The notes below the pieces were generated by a model. The model did no database searches and was not told where the DNA came from. It worked only from the letters and a program-made list of their open reading frames with translations. DNA of 64,000 nt from Sthenelais limicola (taxonomy: Eukaryota; Annelida; Polychaeta; Phyllodocida; Sigalionidae): positions 108,908,194-108,972,193 of the forward strand of contig OW804096.1 in NCBI GenBank assembly GCA_942159475.1, given 5' to 3'. The position numbers and the translations under genes are program-made. The stretch's first letter is position 1. Each line of letters begins with the position of its first letter. This document shows, piece after piece, positions 43,941 through 56,857 of the stretch.

Positions 43941-45354
43941 CCCTATGCGCACACCCATTCTGCTTCACAGCTTTTTAGCCCTATATAAAGTGTATGCCCC
44001 AGTGCGACCCGCACATAAAAAGCAGTCCACTCGCTGGTCAAGCTACAAACTTTCCTGGAGTGGCATAGTGCGTGACTGCGTACTCCACACACTGTCAATA
44101 ACCATAGCTTTTAATTTGATAAGTAAAGCTATATAACGGCATTTACGCCCTATGTACCTATATCTTGGATATTCATGCAATAAGGACTTTTAAGAACTGT
44201 AAATTATAATCTTCATTATGAAAATAATCTTCACATCAAGCAGTTGTTTGTACTGTACTGTACATTCCCAATGGTAAAACATATATATAATTTACATCTT
44301 ACAGTGCAATTCTGCAAAATCACAATAGAAAGTATTAGGCTGTAACAAATAAATGGTATTTTTAATTAATTCAGCAACTGTCAATAGTCTGGTCACCCAG
44401 ATATTATATGTAGCATAATATAAGTTCCCAGTGCTTCCTTAACAATGCGTGAAAAAGCACCACAAAGCTACAATACATGACACTTCACTCCCCTATCTAT
44501 AACTGGCATTTCACACTCACCTGTCGCTCATTACACCCACCTCTCCCTCCCTGTATTCATAAACCCCACTGCGCTAAACCAAACAGTGTCAATTGTGCAT
44601 TTTTAGCACTAGAGGGCGCTACAGGCAAGCCTGTCATTATTACTAATTCTTTTATATTAAAAGCACAAACCATTGTAGTATTTTGACATAATATGCACTA
44701 TTGAAATTAGCCATTATATATCTTGAATTGTTTTCGGTGATATTCTTTCATATTTTGTCTGTGTAATCAATTGTGAGCAATTGTAGAAGATGTGTAAAAA
44801 CAAAACACCCCCAATCATTTACATATGTATGTACTCTACCCCAGTGGGTCTACCAACTCCACAACCAACAACCTACACCACAAAAAGGGAGAATGATAGA
44901 CACCTACACTCATGTGGACACTGGGGCAAAATGATGAATAAATGAATGTGTTTCCAAGGATGCTCTATCACTGTTTATATATTGTCAATTGTTGGGTTAC
45001 TCAGCAACTTTATTGGATAATCATTTCACATGAATGTTCATAAATAACTATTCATAACTTAATGAAAAGTTCCCCTAAATCGAGCTAAATATCATGCAAA
45101 TAAATGAGCATTTTGATGTGCATACTGTATTGAATCAGATTGCTATAGATATATAGCTTTATGGTACACATAATTATTACGTATTAGTACTGTGTTTTGA
45201 GCCACTACATTGTAGTGCTTTTTGACCTGCTACACTGTTGCCTGTGAAACAGTGCGACAAGTTGTAATCAAAATAACTTGTGAAGTGGTGCATTTTCATG
45301 CGCAACAAGTTGTGCATTAAAATGTGGTGGCCCAGTGCGAATGTGCGCAACGGG
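43941..45354. mobile_element. TIR DNA transposon, copy C (related family, 2-bp target duplication)
   Basis: The ends CCCTATGCGCACA and TGTGCGCAACGGG are inverted repeats with two mismatches, flanked by AA/AA. Removing 43941-45354 and one AA joins the L1-like frame as KHK-MLEWNH without a shift, which fixes the borders. The start CCC[GT][AT]TG[CT]GCA is shared with transposons A and B, so the three probably use the same transposase. The interior of 1414 bp shows no transposase ORF and differs from A and B. Subterminal GTGCGAC-type words occur at both ends. Confidence 0.75.
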
Positions 45355-46224
45355 AAATGTTAGAGTGGAATCACTGGAAACAGAAGGGAGTGAATGTGTT
45401 GGGAGACATCCTTGATGAACAAGGAAGACTAATGTCTACTAGTGAAATAAAGAGGTTATATCACATAAAAACCAACTGCACCGAAAGAATAGAGCTAGCT
45501 AGGGCGGTACCTAGAGAGTGGATTATTCTTATGAGAAAAAACTACGATGTACCTGACGAAGGGAAAATTAATATAGAAATCGGCGATGAAAAGATTAACA
45601 TCCTTAACTGTTCCTCGAAAGTGGTTCACCGGGCTCTCGTTAAGAAAAAGAAACTAAACACTCTAAAATTCGATGATTGGCAGAGGATACTCAAACTATC
45701 TGATGCAGAATTCTGAAAGACTGGAAAGCCACTTTCCTGAGAATATATCAGATTACAAGTGAAACGCGATTACAGTCGTTCCAATACAAGGTGCTACATA
45801 AAGTGATACCATGTAATGAACACCTGAAAAATATCCCAATCAGAAAAAACAAAAGATGTAGTTACTGTAACGAGAAGGTAGATTGTGTGGGACACTTCTT
45901 AGTAGAGTGCCCAAAGGCTAAAGCCCTATGGCGAGAACTCCTTAATTGGATAATCAAAATAGGTTATTTTAACAAAAGAGGTAATGATGAAGACATAATT
46001 GTAATTTCTAGCGGTACAGCTAGAATAGACGTCAGCCAAATACAAAAACAAAAACCCTCCCATGAAGAAGCCTTAATGAAGATATTACGCTAACCCTAGA
46101 AGAGACCAAGAGATAAACATATAGGAGCTTAACGGGCCCTATTAGCCCAACTTAGTAACAAAATTTAGAGTTAAAATTGTTCGGGTTATTCCCACAATTC
46201 ACCTTTACATTGCTAGACGTTTTG

Positions 46225-46311
46225 TGTTTGTGCAAAACCCCCTGTATACTTTTGATAAAGAATACCTGTATACCTTTGATAGACTTGTTGTTTGCGCAAA
46301 AAACCCCTGTA
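46225..46311 (+). repeat. Tandem unit (~70 bp) used as target by transposon B
   Basis: GCAAAACCCCCTGTATACTT followed by TTGATAAAGAATACC (46232-46266) is repeated as GCAAAAAACCCCTGTA (46296-46311), where transposon B interrupts it. The rest, TACTGTTGATAAAGATA, continues at 48629. It may be the tandem 3' tail of the L1-like element that ends just upstream. Confidence 0.6.
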
Positions 46312-48626
46312 CCCTATGTGCATTGGAAAATCCACCAGTGCATGTAAAAGTGCCACTGACCAGTCACAAAAGTGCAATCCTCTCAAAAAAGCAGTTTTGC
46401 ACCTGGTTTTGCACCTGATGCAATGTGCATCATCAGATGCACTTCAAAAATGAGTATCAAATTTATGCATATAAATCAGGTATCAATGCACTATAGCTAC
46501 ATGCATTGGAATTCCAAGTCAGTCGGGAGGAATTTATACAATTAGTGAATTATAGTATCTTTTATTCTGTCAAAAAAATATAATTATATTTCATATTAAG
46601 GCAACATATGAAAACATTTATGGTGAATACAGCATTTTTTCAATGTAACTGTTAAAGCCCTATAAAGATTAAAACACTTATAAATTAAGCCTCTATCTAA
46701 ATGCCCTGTTTAATTGTATGAATAGTGATGAATGAAGGAATTCCTTTTACTAAATAATTCCCTCCCTCTCCCTCACATAGCAATAGCAATGAAAGTGCTT
46801 CACTGAGTGCATTATAACTGTGTCTTTTACACCTGGTCAGTAGCACATCGTTGGAAGCATCAGAACCACATTTATGTAGGGTCCATGGAGCATATTGCAT
46901 TTATTTGAGAATCTCATATATTCATCTGTATAACCTAAACATTCTTAACACTTCCATCACAAATAATAGTTCAAACCAGGGCCATTATACCAAAGTAGTA
47001 TTAATGGCTCTGTTCAAACCAAATCTGCCACAGTCCATAATACCTGCCACTGCTCACTCACCTGCATGGCATTCACACCTAATGTCGCACATATCTGACA
47101 CTCCATTCTCTGACAGTGACACTCAGTCTCTGACACCCATTCATAGAAACCCCTCTCCACTAAACTAAACGATGTAATGCTACCTGCATATTATCCAAAT
47201 ATTACCTTCCCAAATTCTCCCCCTGATTTAATCAATCCTTTTATAATTTCGGTGGCACATCCCTCATACAGCCATGAAATACAAATATGCGTAACTATTA
47301 CGCACGGCGGTAACGCATGCCTGCTACTAGAAAGATCATTATGATGCATACGGTTGAATTCCTTATTTCCCCAGCTTTCTGTAGATATAAAGTATGTGCA
47401 TATTAAAGAATATATAATATGATGAGTAGTTACCAAAGATAATCATTTATTTCTTTTGCTGGAGAATAATAAGGAATAGCATGGCTGAACATGCTCCTGG
47501 CAAGGTTTTTTTCCCCCAACTTTTTTTTATTTATTCAGGCAGAAGACAACAGTTACACTCTCACAAATCAATTGTGATTTTCGTTATGCCCTGGAGATGC
47601 TACTCAAATCTCTTATATTTTACCATTGCAGGGAAGAAGTTAATAACATTAATTCCTAACCGAATTAGGCTAATCAACTACTATACATCAAAATACAATT
47701 ATATAGACAAATAAATAAATGTACTTTCGTATTCTACCAATAACATAGCCTGGGTGAATCCATATTTTCTCATATTTACAATGAGAAATTTCTACTTTTA
47801 AACATTGTGTCAACGAGTGTCTCTATAATTATTTACAATATTATATTACACATAACAAGTAATGTAATGTAAGCTCCCTATTGTGCGACTGGTTCTCACC
47901 AGGTGGTGGTACTTGTTTCTCACTAGGTGGCGTGACAGGTCACTGCATTGCATTTATAATTTCATTAACAATAAAAGTACTGCTAATACACTAATGTGGT
48001 ATTCATATACTATTAATATTGTCCAACAGATACTTATGAATATTATAAGTGATATTCTTCTAGAGTTTATATGTATATGTATGATATTGGGAGTCAACCT
48101 AATCAAAACACCCATATAACTGTACATATAATTGTGCCTAGTCAGCTGGGAGTCTCTAAGCTCACCAACAATCAAAAGGATTCATACACAGAGGTCTGTG
48201 GGTATGGCTAACAGGATGGAAATAATGATGAAATAATTGATGTATTTCCATGCAAAGACAAGGTAACATACCTTGTTATACACTCTTTGCATTATATTGG
48301 GGAATTTATTTCTGTGAAGAATTCACCAGCTTTAATACTGTTGAGATTCAGAGGTAGGAAACTCTTGCTGAGTGCAACAGAACTGATTTTTCTAGCCTGG
48401 TCAGTAGTGCATCGTTGAGTGCTTCAAAAGTGAATTTCATCACCTGGTGAATTGTGCATCTCTGAGAGCATTAGAAGTGTATTTATAAATTGGGTCCATA
48501 GAGCATTGTAAAATCAAGTTTGACCCTCAAAATCATTTACGATTTCCACCAGTAAAGCACCAGGTCAAAATCAGGTCAAAATTTCCAGGTCAAAACTAGG
48601 TCAGTAATGTAATCATGCACATCGGG
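46312..48626 (-). mobile_element. TIR DNA transposon, copy B (inverted relative to A)
   Basis: CCCTATGTGCAT at the left and ATGCACATCGGG at the right, complemented, match the ends of copy A in opposite orientation. The flanks are TA/TA. Homology to A covers both subterminal regions (for example the CCAGGTCAAAATCAGGTCAA repeats at 48561-48580) and much of the interior. At 2315 bp it lacks the MITE insertion present in A. No transposase frame was found. Excision of B plus one TA rejoins a tandem repeat in the flank. Confidence 0.8.
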
Positions 48627-48739
48627 TATACTGTTGATAAAGATATCTATATAATGTTGTGTTGTAATAGTCCGCACTAGAGGTATTACATATCATCTCT
48701 TTTAATTGCATAACATGTTTTAGTAGTGTATGAGCCAAG

Positions 48740-50964
48740 ATGGCAGGCAATATTGAATAAAAGTTGTCGTAAAAACAAAAAAAATCAATAAGGAGATTTA
48801 TATGGAATGGAAACCATAACTTTATTGGTGTTGACCATCTAAAACAACCTATATCAGATGGTGGTCTTAAACTTAAGGCTCTCAAAGAGATTATATTACA
48901 AATAGAGTCATGTGGGTCAATTGGTTTTTGGAAAGCCCCAATGAGGGTTGGACCCATACTGTACAAGTATGGCATGGCATACAAAAAGCCAAGCTTTTGC
49001 TTTAACGATTGACCCCTAGAAATCCTCTCAGTCCCTTTCATAAAGACCTGTTCAAGGTCTTGGCGAGGGTCTATTATAGCAAAATACCTACTACAGGGGA
49101 AGAAGTTCTAAGCGAACGAATTTGCAATAATAGAAATGTAGTGATTTCCATCTCAACACCCAAGTTCGATATCTATTAATCCTAGCAAAGGGAAAGAAGA
49201 CTAGACACACAGTTCTTTAGGTATCACAGGCTTTATTCTCCACACAAATCATGTCCGATAGTCGTTATCGGACCCAACAGAGGTGACCAGGTATTGGCCT
49301 CACAAGACAAGTGGCAACTTTGGTACACAATCAATGTAGGTGTTTAGGGTACAAATGCTTGACATGGTTAAACTTGAGAATAGTTAAGTATGATAACACA
49401 GAGTCTTGCCGGAAGTACTCCCACACATATTATGGTGAATAATTTGACTAGATAAGGAATACCCATGATGTTGTATTACTGGAACTTTGTCCAAGTAAGA
49501 AAAGGCAGGAATCCGAAAGGCCGTTTCTCAAACGGCACGACGTTCAGTTGAGGAGCGTGCACCCAATCATAGCAGCGCCCGGTCGAGCCAATTATTCCCG
49601 GACTACTAAAACCCATATTCACTACAGAAATATACTTATAAACCCCAAAAAAATCATTTTCCAAATTGGTATTGTGGTGATCAAGGATTTGCTTACCGAA
49701 AGGAACACAATTATGTCCTCTGCAGACATCCAAAGGCTTTCCGGTGTGTTTTGCGATTCTCGCACTAGGCTGCTCATTAAAAATGCCATTCCAAATTTGT
49801 GGATGAACTTGTTAAATACTAACCAGCAGCAGCATCTGGAAATTATGAAGTTATTTTTGTTATATCGGTCAGAAAAAAATCGATATTATTGGTTGTTGTG
49901 CCTCACTCATTTACCAAGCATTCATAGCCACTCAAACTAAAAAAAAAGAGCAAATCCAAAAGTGGGTCAATCTTTTAGAAAGTGAAAATGAGCTGTATAA
50001 TGCAGTAACATGGGAGGATAGTTTTACTTTCCCATATGAATGCACATCAGATGTGAGGCTCCAGTCGCTTCAGTACAAAATCTTCCACAGAGCCATAAAA
50101 TGCAACAGCTTTTTAAAGCAAATACAAATTAAAGCATCGGATACATGTGATTATTGCAATGATATTGACACAATCTGTCATTTCTTTTACCAATGTCCTA
50201 GAGTGCTCGAATTCGAAAGGTGGGAGAAAAAAAATGAAGGTCGTCAGTCACGATACCCCTAATACGCTGCAAAATTTCCCTTGCATGTCAATAGCAATAT
50301 TACGTACGGACAGCGCAGACATGGAGACAAAATTTGTAAACTTTATCCTGTTGTGTACAAGGGCCTCCAGAAGGCGTCTGTTCCATGATAATGTTTTAAC
50401 CTTTAGCATATTGCATAATGAAATCAAAAGAAAATTCACTATACTACAAAAAGCTGGCTCCAGTAACCTCCAGAATTATCGAAGATACAGAGAGTGGAAG
50501 AAGTTCATTGACAGATGGTAGCCAACTGTGGGCGTGCTTATATATCCCGGCTGAAACGTCCGTTTCTAAGGAGTTTTTATAAAGTTAATATGACCCCCCC
50601 CCCCCCTTTGAGACTTTTCTTGAAAGGTTATAAATGAGGGAGTTTATAAACTGATTTTCTGCCTTTTCCGATAAGGCTCAATGCTTGATTTGCTGCCGTT
50701 GCCTTGTGTATACAAGTTAACATTTCAATCTGCCCTAGCGGATAGCAACCTTTCTCCTTTAAGTTGTATTTTATCGTAGTTAGTAGCTCGATTAAATTTG
50801 ATACATTTTAGTTTCGCTTGAAGTCAACAGAAAACTTTCATCATATATATGCCTTTGATGCGGACAGGAAGGGCTTTTGTATTGAGAATGTTAATCGCCC
50901 TGGATGGTGTAGATTTGTTGATAGATTGAATAAAGTTTGTTAAAAAAAAAAGAGAAAAAAAAGT
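48740..50964 (+). pseudogene. Second L1/Tx1-like LINE remnant with polyA end
   Basis: The frame at 48791-49011 reads RRFIWNGNHNFIGVDHLKQP and ISDGGLKLKALKEI, the block after the RT thumb of L1-like elements. Then, beyond a disrupted part (about 49180-49640), come IGIVVIKDLLTERNTIMSSA and a zf-RVT region with LQSLQYKIFHRAIKCNSFL, SDTCDYCND and ICHFFYQCP (50060-50215). Frameshifts and stops are frequent. The 3' end has AATAAAG near 50928 and an A-rich tail at 50941-50964. It is a different lineage from the 41.5-46.1 kb remnant, judging by the zinc-finger region. The GCTTTATTCTCCACAC stretch at 49230 may mark an inserted element. Confidence 0.7.
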
Positions 50965-53900
50965 AATACAATCAAAGTGACACTACCAGTATAAATTACT
51001 AAATGACACAATGAGGTATCACACCTCTGCCATGCATGCATCGTATCCTCTCATCCTTAATTCAATTGATACAAACTTTTAAGTATTTAGAATTACTGTA
51101 TAGCTCTCTTCTTTTCTTTTTTTTTACATTTTAAATTTTACATATAACCGATAGTGAGGATCCTAGGGACAAAGGGGCATATGGGGGCCACCAGTGAAAC
51201 AATGAAACATAATGTTGGGGGGCTAGGTCCCCCCCCCCCCAACCCACCGTTGTATAACATTGGCTATGTAGGAAAGCTGTTGTTAATGTTTATCTTTCCT
51301 CGATTTTGGGTCATACTAATTTTTATTCATTATCATTTAGAATAAAGCCTTGATATTGAACATTTCTTTATTTTCTCGGAAATGGAGATTGGGTGAACTT
51401 GCTTTCATCCATTCATATTATCCCCCCCCCCCCCTCCCATTGACATCACTAGTGATGCCAGTGGCCTGACAAGCTATTATTAGCAAAACCATGTAGTGCC
51501 AAACCAATGAAATTTTTGTTGGGAAGAAGTAGTCTATTCAAATCCAAATACTTGATTTTATCTCGTGAGGGAACCATTATTTATTCGGGTATAAATTCCT
51601 TTTTAATCTCAGATGTCTGTGTTTACATATTGAGGTTAAAATCGCCTGGACATTGATGCCAGGCAACAAGCGCACCCCTTGTTGATTTCACCATGACATC
51701 ACGAATTAAGGGTGTGAATGAGGTCTTAGTAACCCACGTCTGAAGAATGTGACGTTCTTCAGTTGCATGGTAGCTTTACTGGGGTACGGTTGTGTGTTTG
51801 TCTCGTTCAGATACTGTATAGCTTTCTGTCTGTAATCTTATCAAGCATTAGAGTTAGGAACACCCTTTATGAAATTCATACATATCGACATGATAAGATA
51901 TAACAAAAACAAAAATAATTCCAATATTAGAAAATATGGTGACTACATGCATTCAAAAAGCATAACTTTAATGCCTGTAGAGATCTCTATGCATTTTGGG
52001 AATCATTATAGTGCACATTGTGGCGAAGCTAGTTGATTGAACTTACGAGGAGAGGATGTGTGTAGTCACTGCCTACAATTGTAATAGAAATAAAGCAGGT
52101 ATTAAAACCCTCCTGTCGGTCCTCACCACACATTTTACCAAGTATTAAAAACCTAGTTTTCTTAAGGACGCTTCAATGGATTATCATTCGATACAGAAGG
52201 AAAAGTGACTGGCATTTCGCAGTGTGATCAAAACACTTCATGAACCTACCAGAGAGATACTTCAATGTTTACCCTAGTGTAAAAGTTAAGAGGCTTAAAA
52301 CTTTACTTCCTATGAGGCGCAGAAGATTATCTTCGTGTTGATGGTGTGGACCAGACGATTAAAACTGGGCTTGATATATATATATAGAGACGAATCAGAG
52401 TCGTTTGTTGCTTCGGTGAATCCTTCTCACATTGCTTTCCTCTCAAACTATTTATTTATTTTATGCTGACGTAACCACAAAGACTTTAAGGCTTGCTACT
52501 TCCGTTACATTAAATGCCGACATCAAACTGTTCCCAGACGATCACTCAACGTGAACAATATACATTTCTGATGGAATCAATGTTGGAAGAAATAATATAC
52601 AGAATGAATATATTATAGCGGTATGTCCTTCATAGCCATCCGTCATTTCTCAATGGGCGCAGGTAGGACCCTACTTTAATTTCATTTTAGCAATAGAAAA
52701 ACATCTGATATATGAAGTACTACATTGAATAAGAAAAAATATGAAATGCATAGTTTGTAAAAACAAGTTCAGATGCCCAGAGCACCGACATACCAAATCA
52801 CAACAAGTAGAGAGTTCGGGCGAATAGAATAACAATTTCCTCATACAGTCCAAGTAGAACTGATTCAACGGCCAACACATCCACAAACATTCAAAGGTGC
52901 ACCAAAAGGGTGCGACGTATCCATTTTGGAATTTAAGGTGCCATTTTGGGGGCATTTAGCGCAACCTGAATCATACAAATCTTTACCAATTATGACATAA
53001 TTGTACGTTTTTATGGAAAGTAAATGATTGATTCCAAAGGGAAAGATTCAGAATCACGGCGTGTGCTGCTATTATTGTTAGTAGGCCTACGCAAAAAGGT
53101 AAACAATTGCAAAAAGAATGTAATGGAAATTCAGATAGGTTTGCGATTTAAGCTTATTTCTTTAGAAACATTGATGCAAATGTCCGGCTTTTGAAATCGT
53201 TATTCCTTTAAATACAAGTCCATGTTATTCCTTCAATGGTGGTTTGTTCCAAGACTCCTTTTCATAATATTTATTACACTAGTAATCAAGCAATTTTCTA
53301 AGGATCTTTAGAGTTTTCAAATTCGATAAAAGGATTTGGCTTTCATTTCCTAGTGGTTATGTTTTATAATCAAAGAAAACAAGTCAGTCAAAACTGAAAG
53401 AATAAGAGTGAGATTGTCATTTATTTTCCCATTGTTTCCCCAGAACAATAAGACTGGGAAAATTCGATTTCGAAGATTAATATTATTAATTATTGATATT
53501 AAGAAACCCGTTGATCAACATTTGATGGGTGCGGGAAGATACCTCGAGCTGCTTCCCTTCTTTGCTTCGGTTTCACATCCTTGCTGGTTTATCCGTTTTA
53601 AACAGGTCGAGATCAAAATAATCTGAATCATCAGCACAAATGGCAGATCTTCATCCAAATGTCGTGGTCGTCGGACGAATAATTGTCATTTTTGAACTTC
53701 GTTTAATGATTAAAGAGGATTTCTTAATTCAATGAAGCATATGTACATCGAATGTGACTCCATTGAAATAGGCTGTGAAATCGTCGCCTATTCGGTTGTA
53801 TATACGATGATAAAGGCAAGATGTTAGAATATCTGCAATAAAAAAAATCATATTTGACAGAATTACTGGAATACCATATTGATGTCCAAAGGAGGTCAAC

Positions 53901-54814
53901 AGTGTTTAACCTTTCTAAAGCACATGGTCCTCATACCCGATATCTGCATTATTTCAACACAACCCTATGAATTACCATGAAGAGGTAATCCAACGGATGG
54001 TTTATAATATATACCGTACATGGCACCAGGCGAAATTTAGGCTGAAGTATGGCCCTTGTCCACGGAATTGTCCGGGCATGGGACATGGCTAGCTCCACTT
54101 CCACGGATCAAGCTGGCCCATCCGCTGGCCCATCCGCCCAAGTTTTTATCAAAAGGGCTTCTTATTTTAAATGTGTAAACAAACGTATCATTTAACACAT
54201 TGTGCTTCTGAGAGAAACCATGACCCATATTTACAATTTTATGAAATAAAATGTATCCAAACTTCCTCATTAGTTTGTTTCCCGTCGTCTAATGTAGTAG
54301 AAAATGGTCCTCTGCGGCGCAAAATCGCATTAATGGACTAGGGCCTTACATACATGAGGTCATCAACATCAAGCTAAAAGCAAGCAAGTGGAAAACTGCA
54401 GCTATTTCTCGAGATCACTTCTGACCAAAACATATTTCAATTACAGTCTAAGGCCAAAACCTTCTGTATTCCCCTAAACCCCAACTACATGACCCAGACC
54501 CTCTGCCTTCCCTCATTCCTCCCTATCCCCTACCCTACACTATCCCTCTCATCTACCCAAATCCTTTTTACCAACCAGTACTAGACTGCTTACCTCTCTG
54601 TATCTTATGTATGTTTGTCACGTTTTATCTACACCAACAGTACATTTGGCTAGCCAATTACCACCTGTGATCATCCTCCGCCATTATCCTGACATAGTAC
54701 AATGTCAGTTGGAGCGATAAAAAATCAATTAATTTACAATCGCATAAGTACTTACCCAGCAGTACAACTGGGCGAGCTAATCAAAAAAGCTCATGGTATT
54801 ATATTATACTCACT
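50965..54814. other. Non-coding stretch with poly-C runs
   Basis: C-runs occur at about 51229-51240 and 51422-51434. A short direct duplication of CTGGCCCATCCG lies at about 54114-54136. I see no gene-like frame or transposon border. Confidence 0.4.
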
Positions 54815-55013
54815 TTGCTAATAACGTGTATTATCATGTGTCCTTATTACCTATTGAATGTGTTACTTAGTTTTACTAGTAAATTTTTTGATCTGTTAAA
54901 AAAAAGTAGAATGCAGCAGCAGGTAGAAGGCCACAAATGTTCTTGTCTTACCTGTTCTCGACTGTTTTACTGTGAATCATGTCTTGAGATGCTGGATAAA
55001 TAAAATCTTTAAA
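54815..55013 (+). other. Possible 3' end of a retroposed element
   Basis: A short frame with CSCLTCSRLFYCESCLEML ends in TAA within AAATAAAATC and is followed at once by an A-run (about 55008-55018). A polyadenylation signal directly before an A tail suggests the 3' end of a LINE or retroposed transcript. The source is not recognised. Confidence 0.35.
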
Positions 55014-55630
55014 AAAAAGTTGTTCCCAGCTTAACTTGCTTCTGAAATAGAGTGTAGTAATTAATATCATTTATTTCACCTCTGAATGAAAGCGTGGAGG
55101 ACAGAATGCCCATTGGATTAATATAATAATATAGTCATAGGCAATTTGTTCTCAACAAAGCGGTGAGTCTGGTTTTCCGTTCTCACCACCTCAAAACTGT
55201 GTTTTGATTGGCGCATGGTGAAATGCGGATTGTTGGTTCCAAACAAAGTAGTTCGCTAACGGGATGCATCCCCAATGAATTTCATATGGAGGATAGGAAA
55301 AATTTAAAATCTAATTAATTTGGTCGACAGAAGTGAAATAAATATCGAACCAACCTCGTTTCTGGCGGTTTGCCCGTGCACGCATCTCCAGGTCCTCCTA
55401 CCTGCGGAGAACTGGCTTCCCGCCTGCAAGCTCATTAAATGAGGAGGCGAAGAATAAATTAAAATACATTTTGTTTATTATTTTGGGTAAAAGGGTATGA
55501 AGGTCCAGCGATGAACATTTTCATTTGTTGAATAAAATAAATGGTGAGGTATATCACGTAAGTATCACATTGTCTGAAATTGCTGGGTAATAAATAGTTG
55601 AATATTAAAAGAAATAACCAAGGGGATTCG

Positions 55631-56552
55631 CTATGCGATTCTCTTTAGGGCATGATGAACAGAAGTTCTTGTGGAGGAGAAGGGGCGTATATACAACGCC
55701 ACTGCATCGGACGCCCACGTCCCGTGCGTTTTCACATCTTGGAGTGACGCTCCGGCAGTGTTGTAAGCATATGATGCCGACCCCCGGCGAAGGCTATGTA
55801 GCGAGAAGAGGCGTGAATCAAGGTGGGAGGCTTTTAGGAGCACCTTCCATTGAGTCACGATATAGTTGACGGTCATGTGTCGGGCGTTAGGGAATTGTAG
55901 TAACGGAGACTGTTGACTGTTTGTCAAGGCGTAGGAGGGCTCTGCAGAGGCAGAACATTGGATCATCTGTCGTCGGGACAAACAACACAGTGGCCTGACG
56001 CGATGACTGCATTGATTTAGACCACTTTACGGAGATATATGAGCCATCCGATGCAATTCTGAAATCTCCCCGCGTCAGTTGTCTAGTGGCGTCAAAAGAG
56101 GCACCAGATCTGGGGGCTAGGTTGCTCTGACGCAACATTCCCATATACATCACTAGTATGGCGACTCTAATGTGTGTAGGGAAGTCAAGGAGGTGAATAT
56201 TCATTAGTATTTTCTTCAATATCTGAGGAAGCTTCGGCTGGGGGACATGTCTGAGCGTCAGTTGCAGGCCCCTTATGGCATAGGCGACCCGCGGATGGTA
56301 GAGAGATGCCGAGGCATACCCCGTCAGCTTGAAGAACGTCCTGACGCTTGTAAGAGTGTTTATGACAGTAGCAGGAACTTTTGTATACTTAGCTAGATAT
56401 TCGATGAACCAGCATATTAGTTCAGGGAATGGTTGCTTGAAATCGTGGCCCACAGCTGTGCAGAATGCGATATACTTCCTGACAGCCGCGTGCCTATTTG
56501 CAACAGTCCCCGGGCGATGTGCTTGGCATTGTCTAGCCTGAGCAGCTTTCAC
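55631..56552 (-). pseudogene. Tyrosine recombinase of a Ngaro/DIRS-like retrotransposon
   Basis: Two overlapping frames (56552-55887 and 55981-55631) encode one recombinase with a single frame change around 55887-55925. The N-terminal core-binding part (GTVANRHAAVRKYIAFC, then NTLTSVRTFFKLTGYA) is followed by the catalytic domain: MGMLRQSNLAP (Arg I), LHSLRRGSASY (His-x-x-Arg) and KTHGTWASDAVALYI (Tyr nucleophile). All four catalytic residues are present. These enzymes integrate a circular DNA intermediate. The RNase H-like end just upstream in the same orientation favours Ngaro/DIRS over Crypton. Split direct repeats were not identified. Confidence 0.8.
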
Positions 56553-56572
56553 GAGGTGCCTAGGTTGCCTGC

Positions 56573-56852
56573 CTAATAGAACATATCAATGTTGAACATG
56601 TTATCACGAGCACAGGAAACATAAATGTCATTTTCTTTAGCAATGTCTCTAGCTTTAATTAGTTCTTCAGAAGAGAGAGCTGCCCGTGAGAGTGCGTCAG
56701 CTATCACCATTTGTATGCCCGGGACGTGGACAAACTCATATTGGACTTGAAATTTCATCGAGTGATACCAGAGCGCCCTGGCGCAAGCACCCAGTGTCGG
56801 GTCTCTAGCTCTACCGTCTCTATAGGCAAACAGTCGTAGCTCATTGTTTAGT
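56573..56852 (-). pseudogene. RNase H C-terminal region of the Ngaro/DIRS-like element
   Basis: The frame reads LRLFAYRDGRARDPTLGACA, then RALWYHSMKFQVQYEFVHVP and GIQMVIADALSRA. The RDP.LGACAR.LW and HVPG...ADALSR motifs are typical of the RNase H that ends the pol protein of Ngaro/DIRS-type elements. The frame is cut at about 56855, where unrelated sequence begins, so RT is absent. It is followed after 20 nt by the recombinase frame. Confidence 0.75.
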
Positions 56853-56857
56853 CCTAT

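Larger units (their letters stand above)
41523..46093 (+). pseudogene. L1/Tx1-like LINE ORF2 remnant, interrupted by two insertions
   Basis: Four pieces read as the 3' half of an L1/Tx1-like ORF2. At 41523-41750: KFLGVTL and LKGKILISNVLMLTKIQHVL. At 41756-42030: LKLLGVTVLFP, DWRNRFLTLKGRVVVVNVFL and IITDFVWDNKHPR. At 43611-43940: ISAPFLTQNFDMGGMGLRLV and RIKWVQRM, then RERLWSNRNIRIKHK after a frameshift. At 45355-46093: MLEWNHWKQKGVNVLGDIL and a zf-RVT region, HKVIPCNEHL with CSYC..-type Cys pairs and VGHFLVECPKAKALW. The breaks match a 5'-truncated LINE (42031-43610) and transposon C (43941-45354). The first two pieces repeat the same thumb region, suggesting a duplication or a join of two copies. 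The RT catalytic core is missing. Confidence 0.8.

Noticed and set aside
51229..51434. Poly-C runs as regulatory or G-quadruplex elements
   Set aside because: They are simple homopolymers without spaced G/C tracts, so there is no support for a function.
56573..56758. Ty3/gypsy RNase H or integrase region
   Set aside because: HVPG...ADALSR also occurs in gypsy elements, but the upstream RDPTLGACARALW block and the adjacent tyrosine recombinase fit Ngaro/DIRS better.
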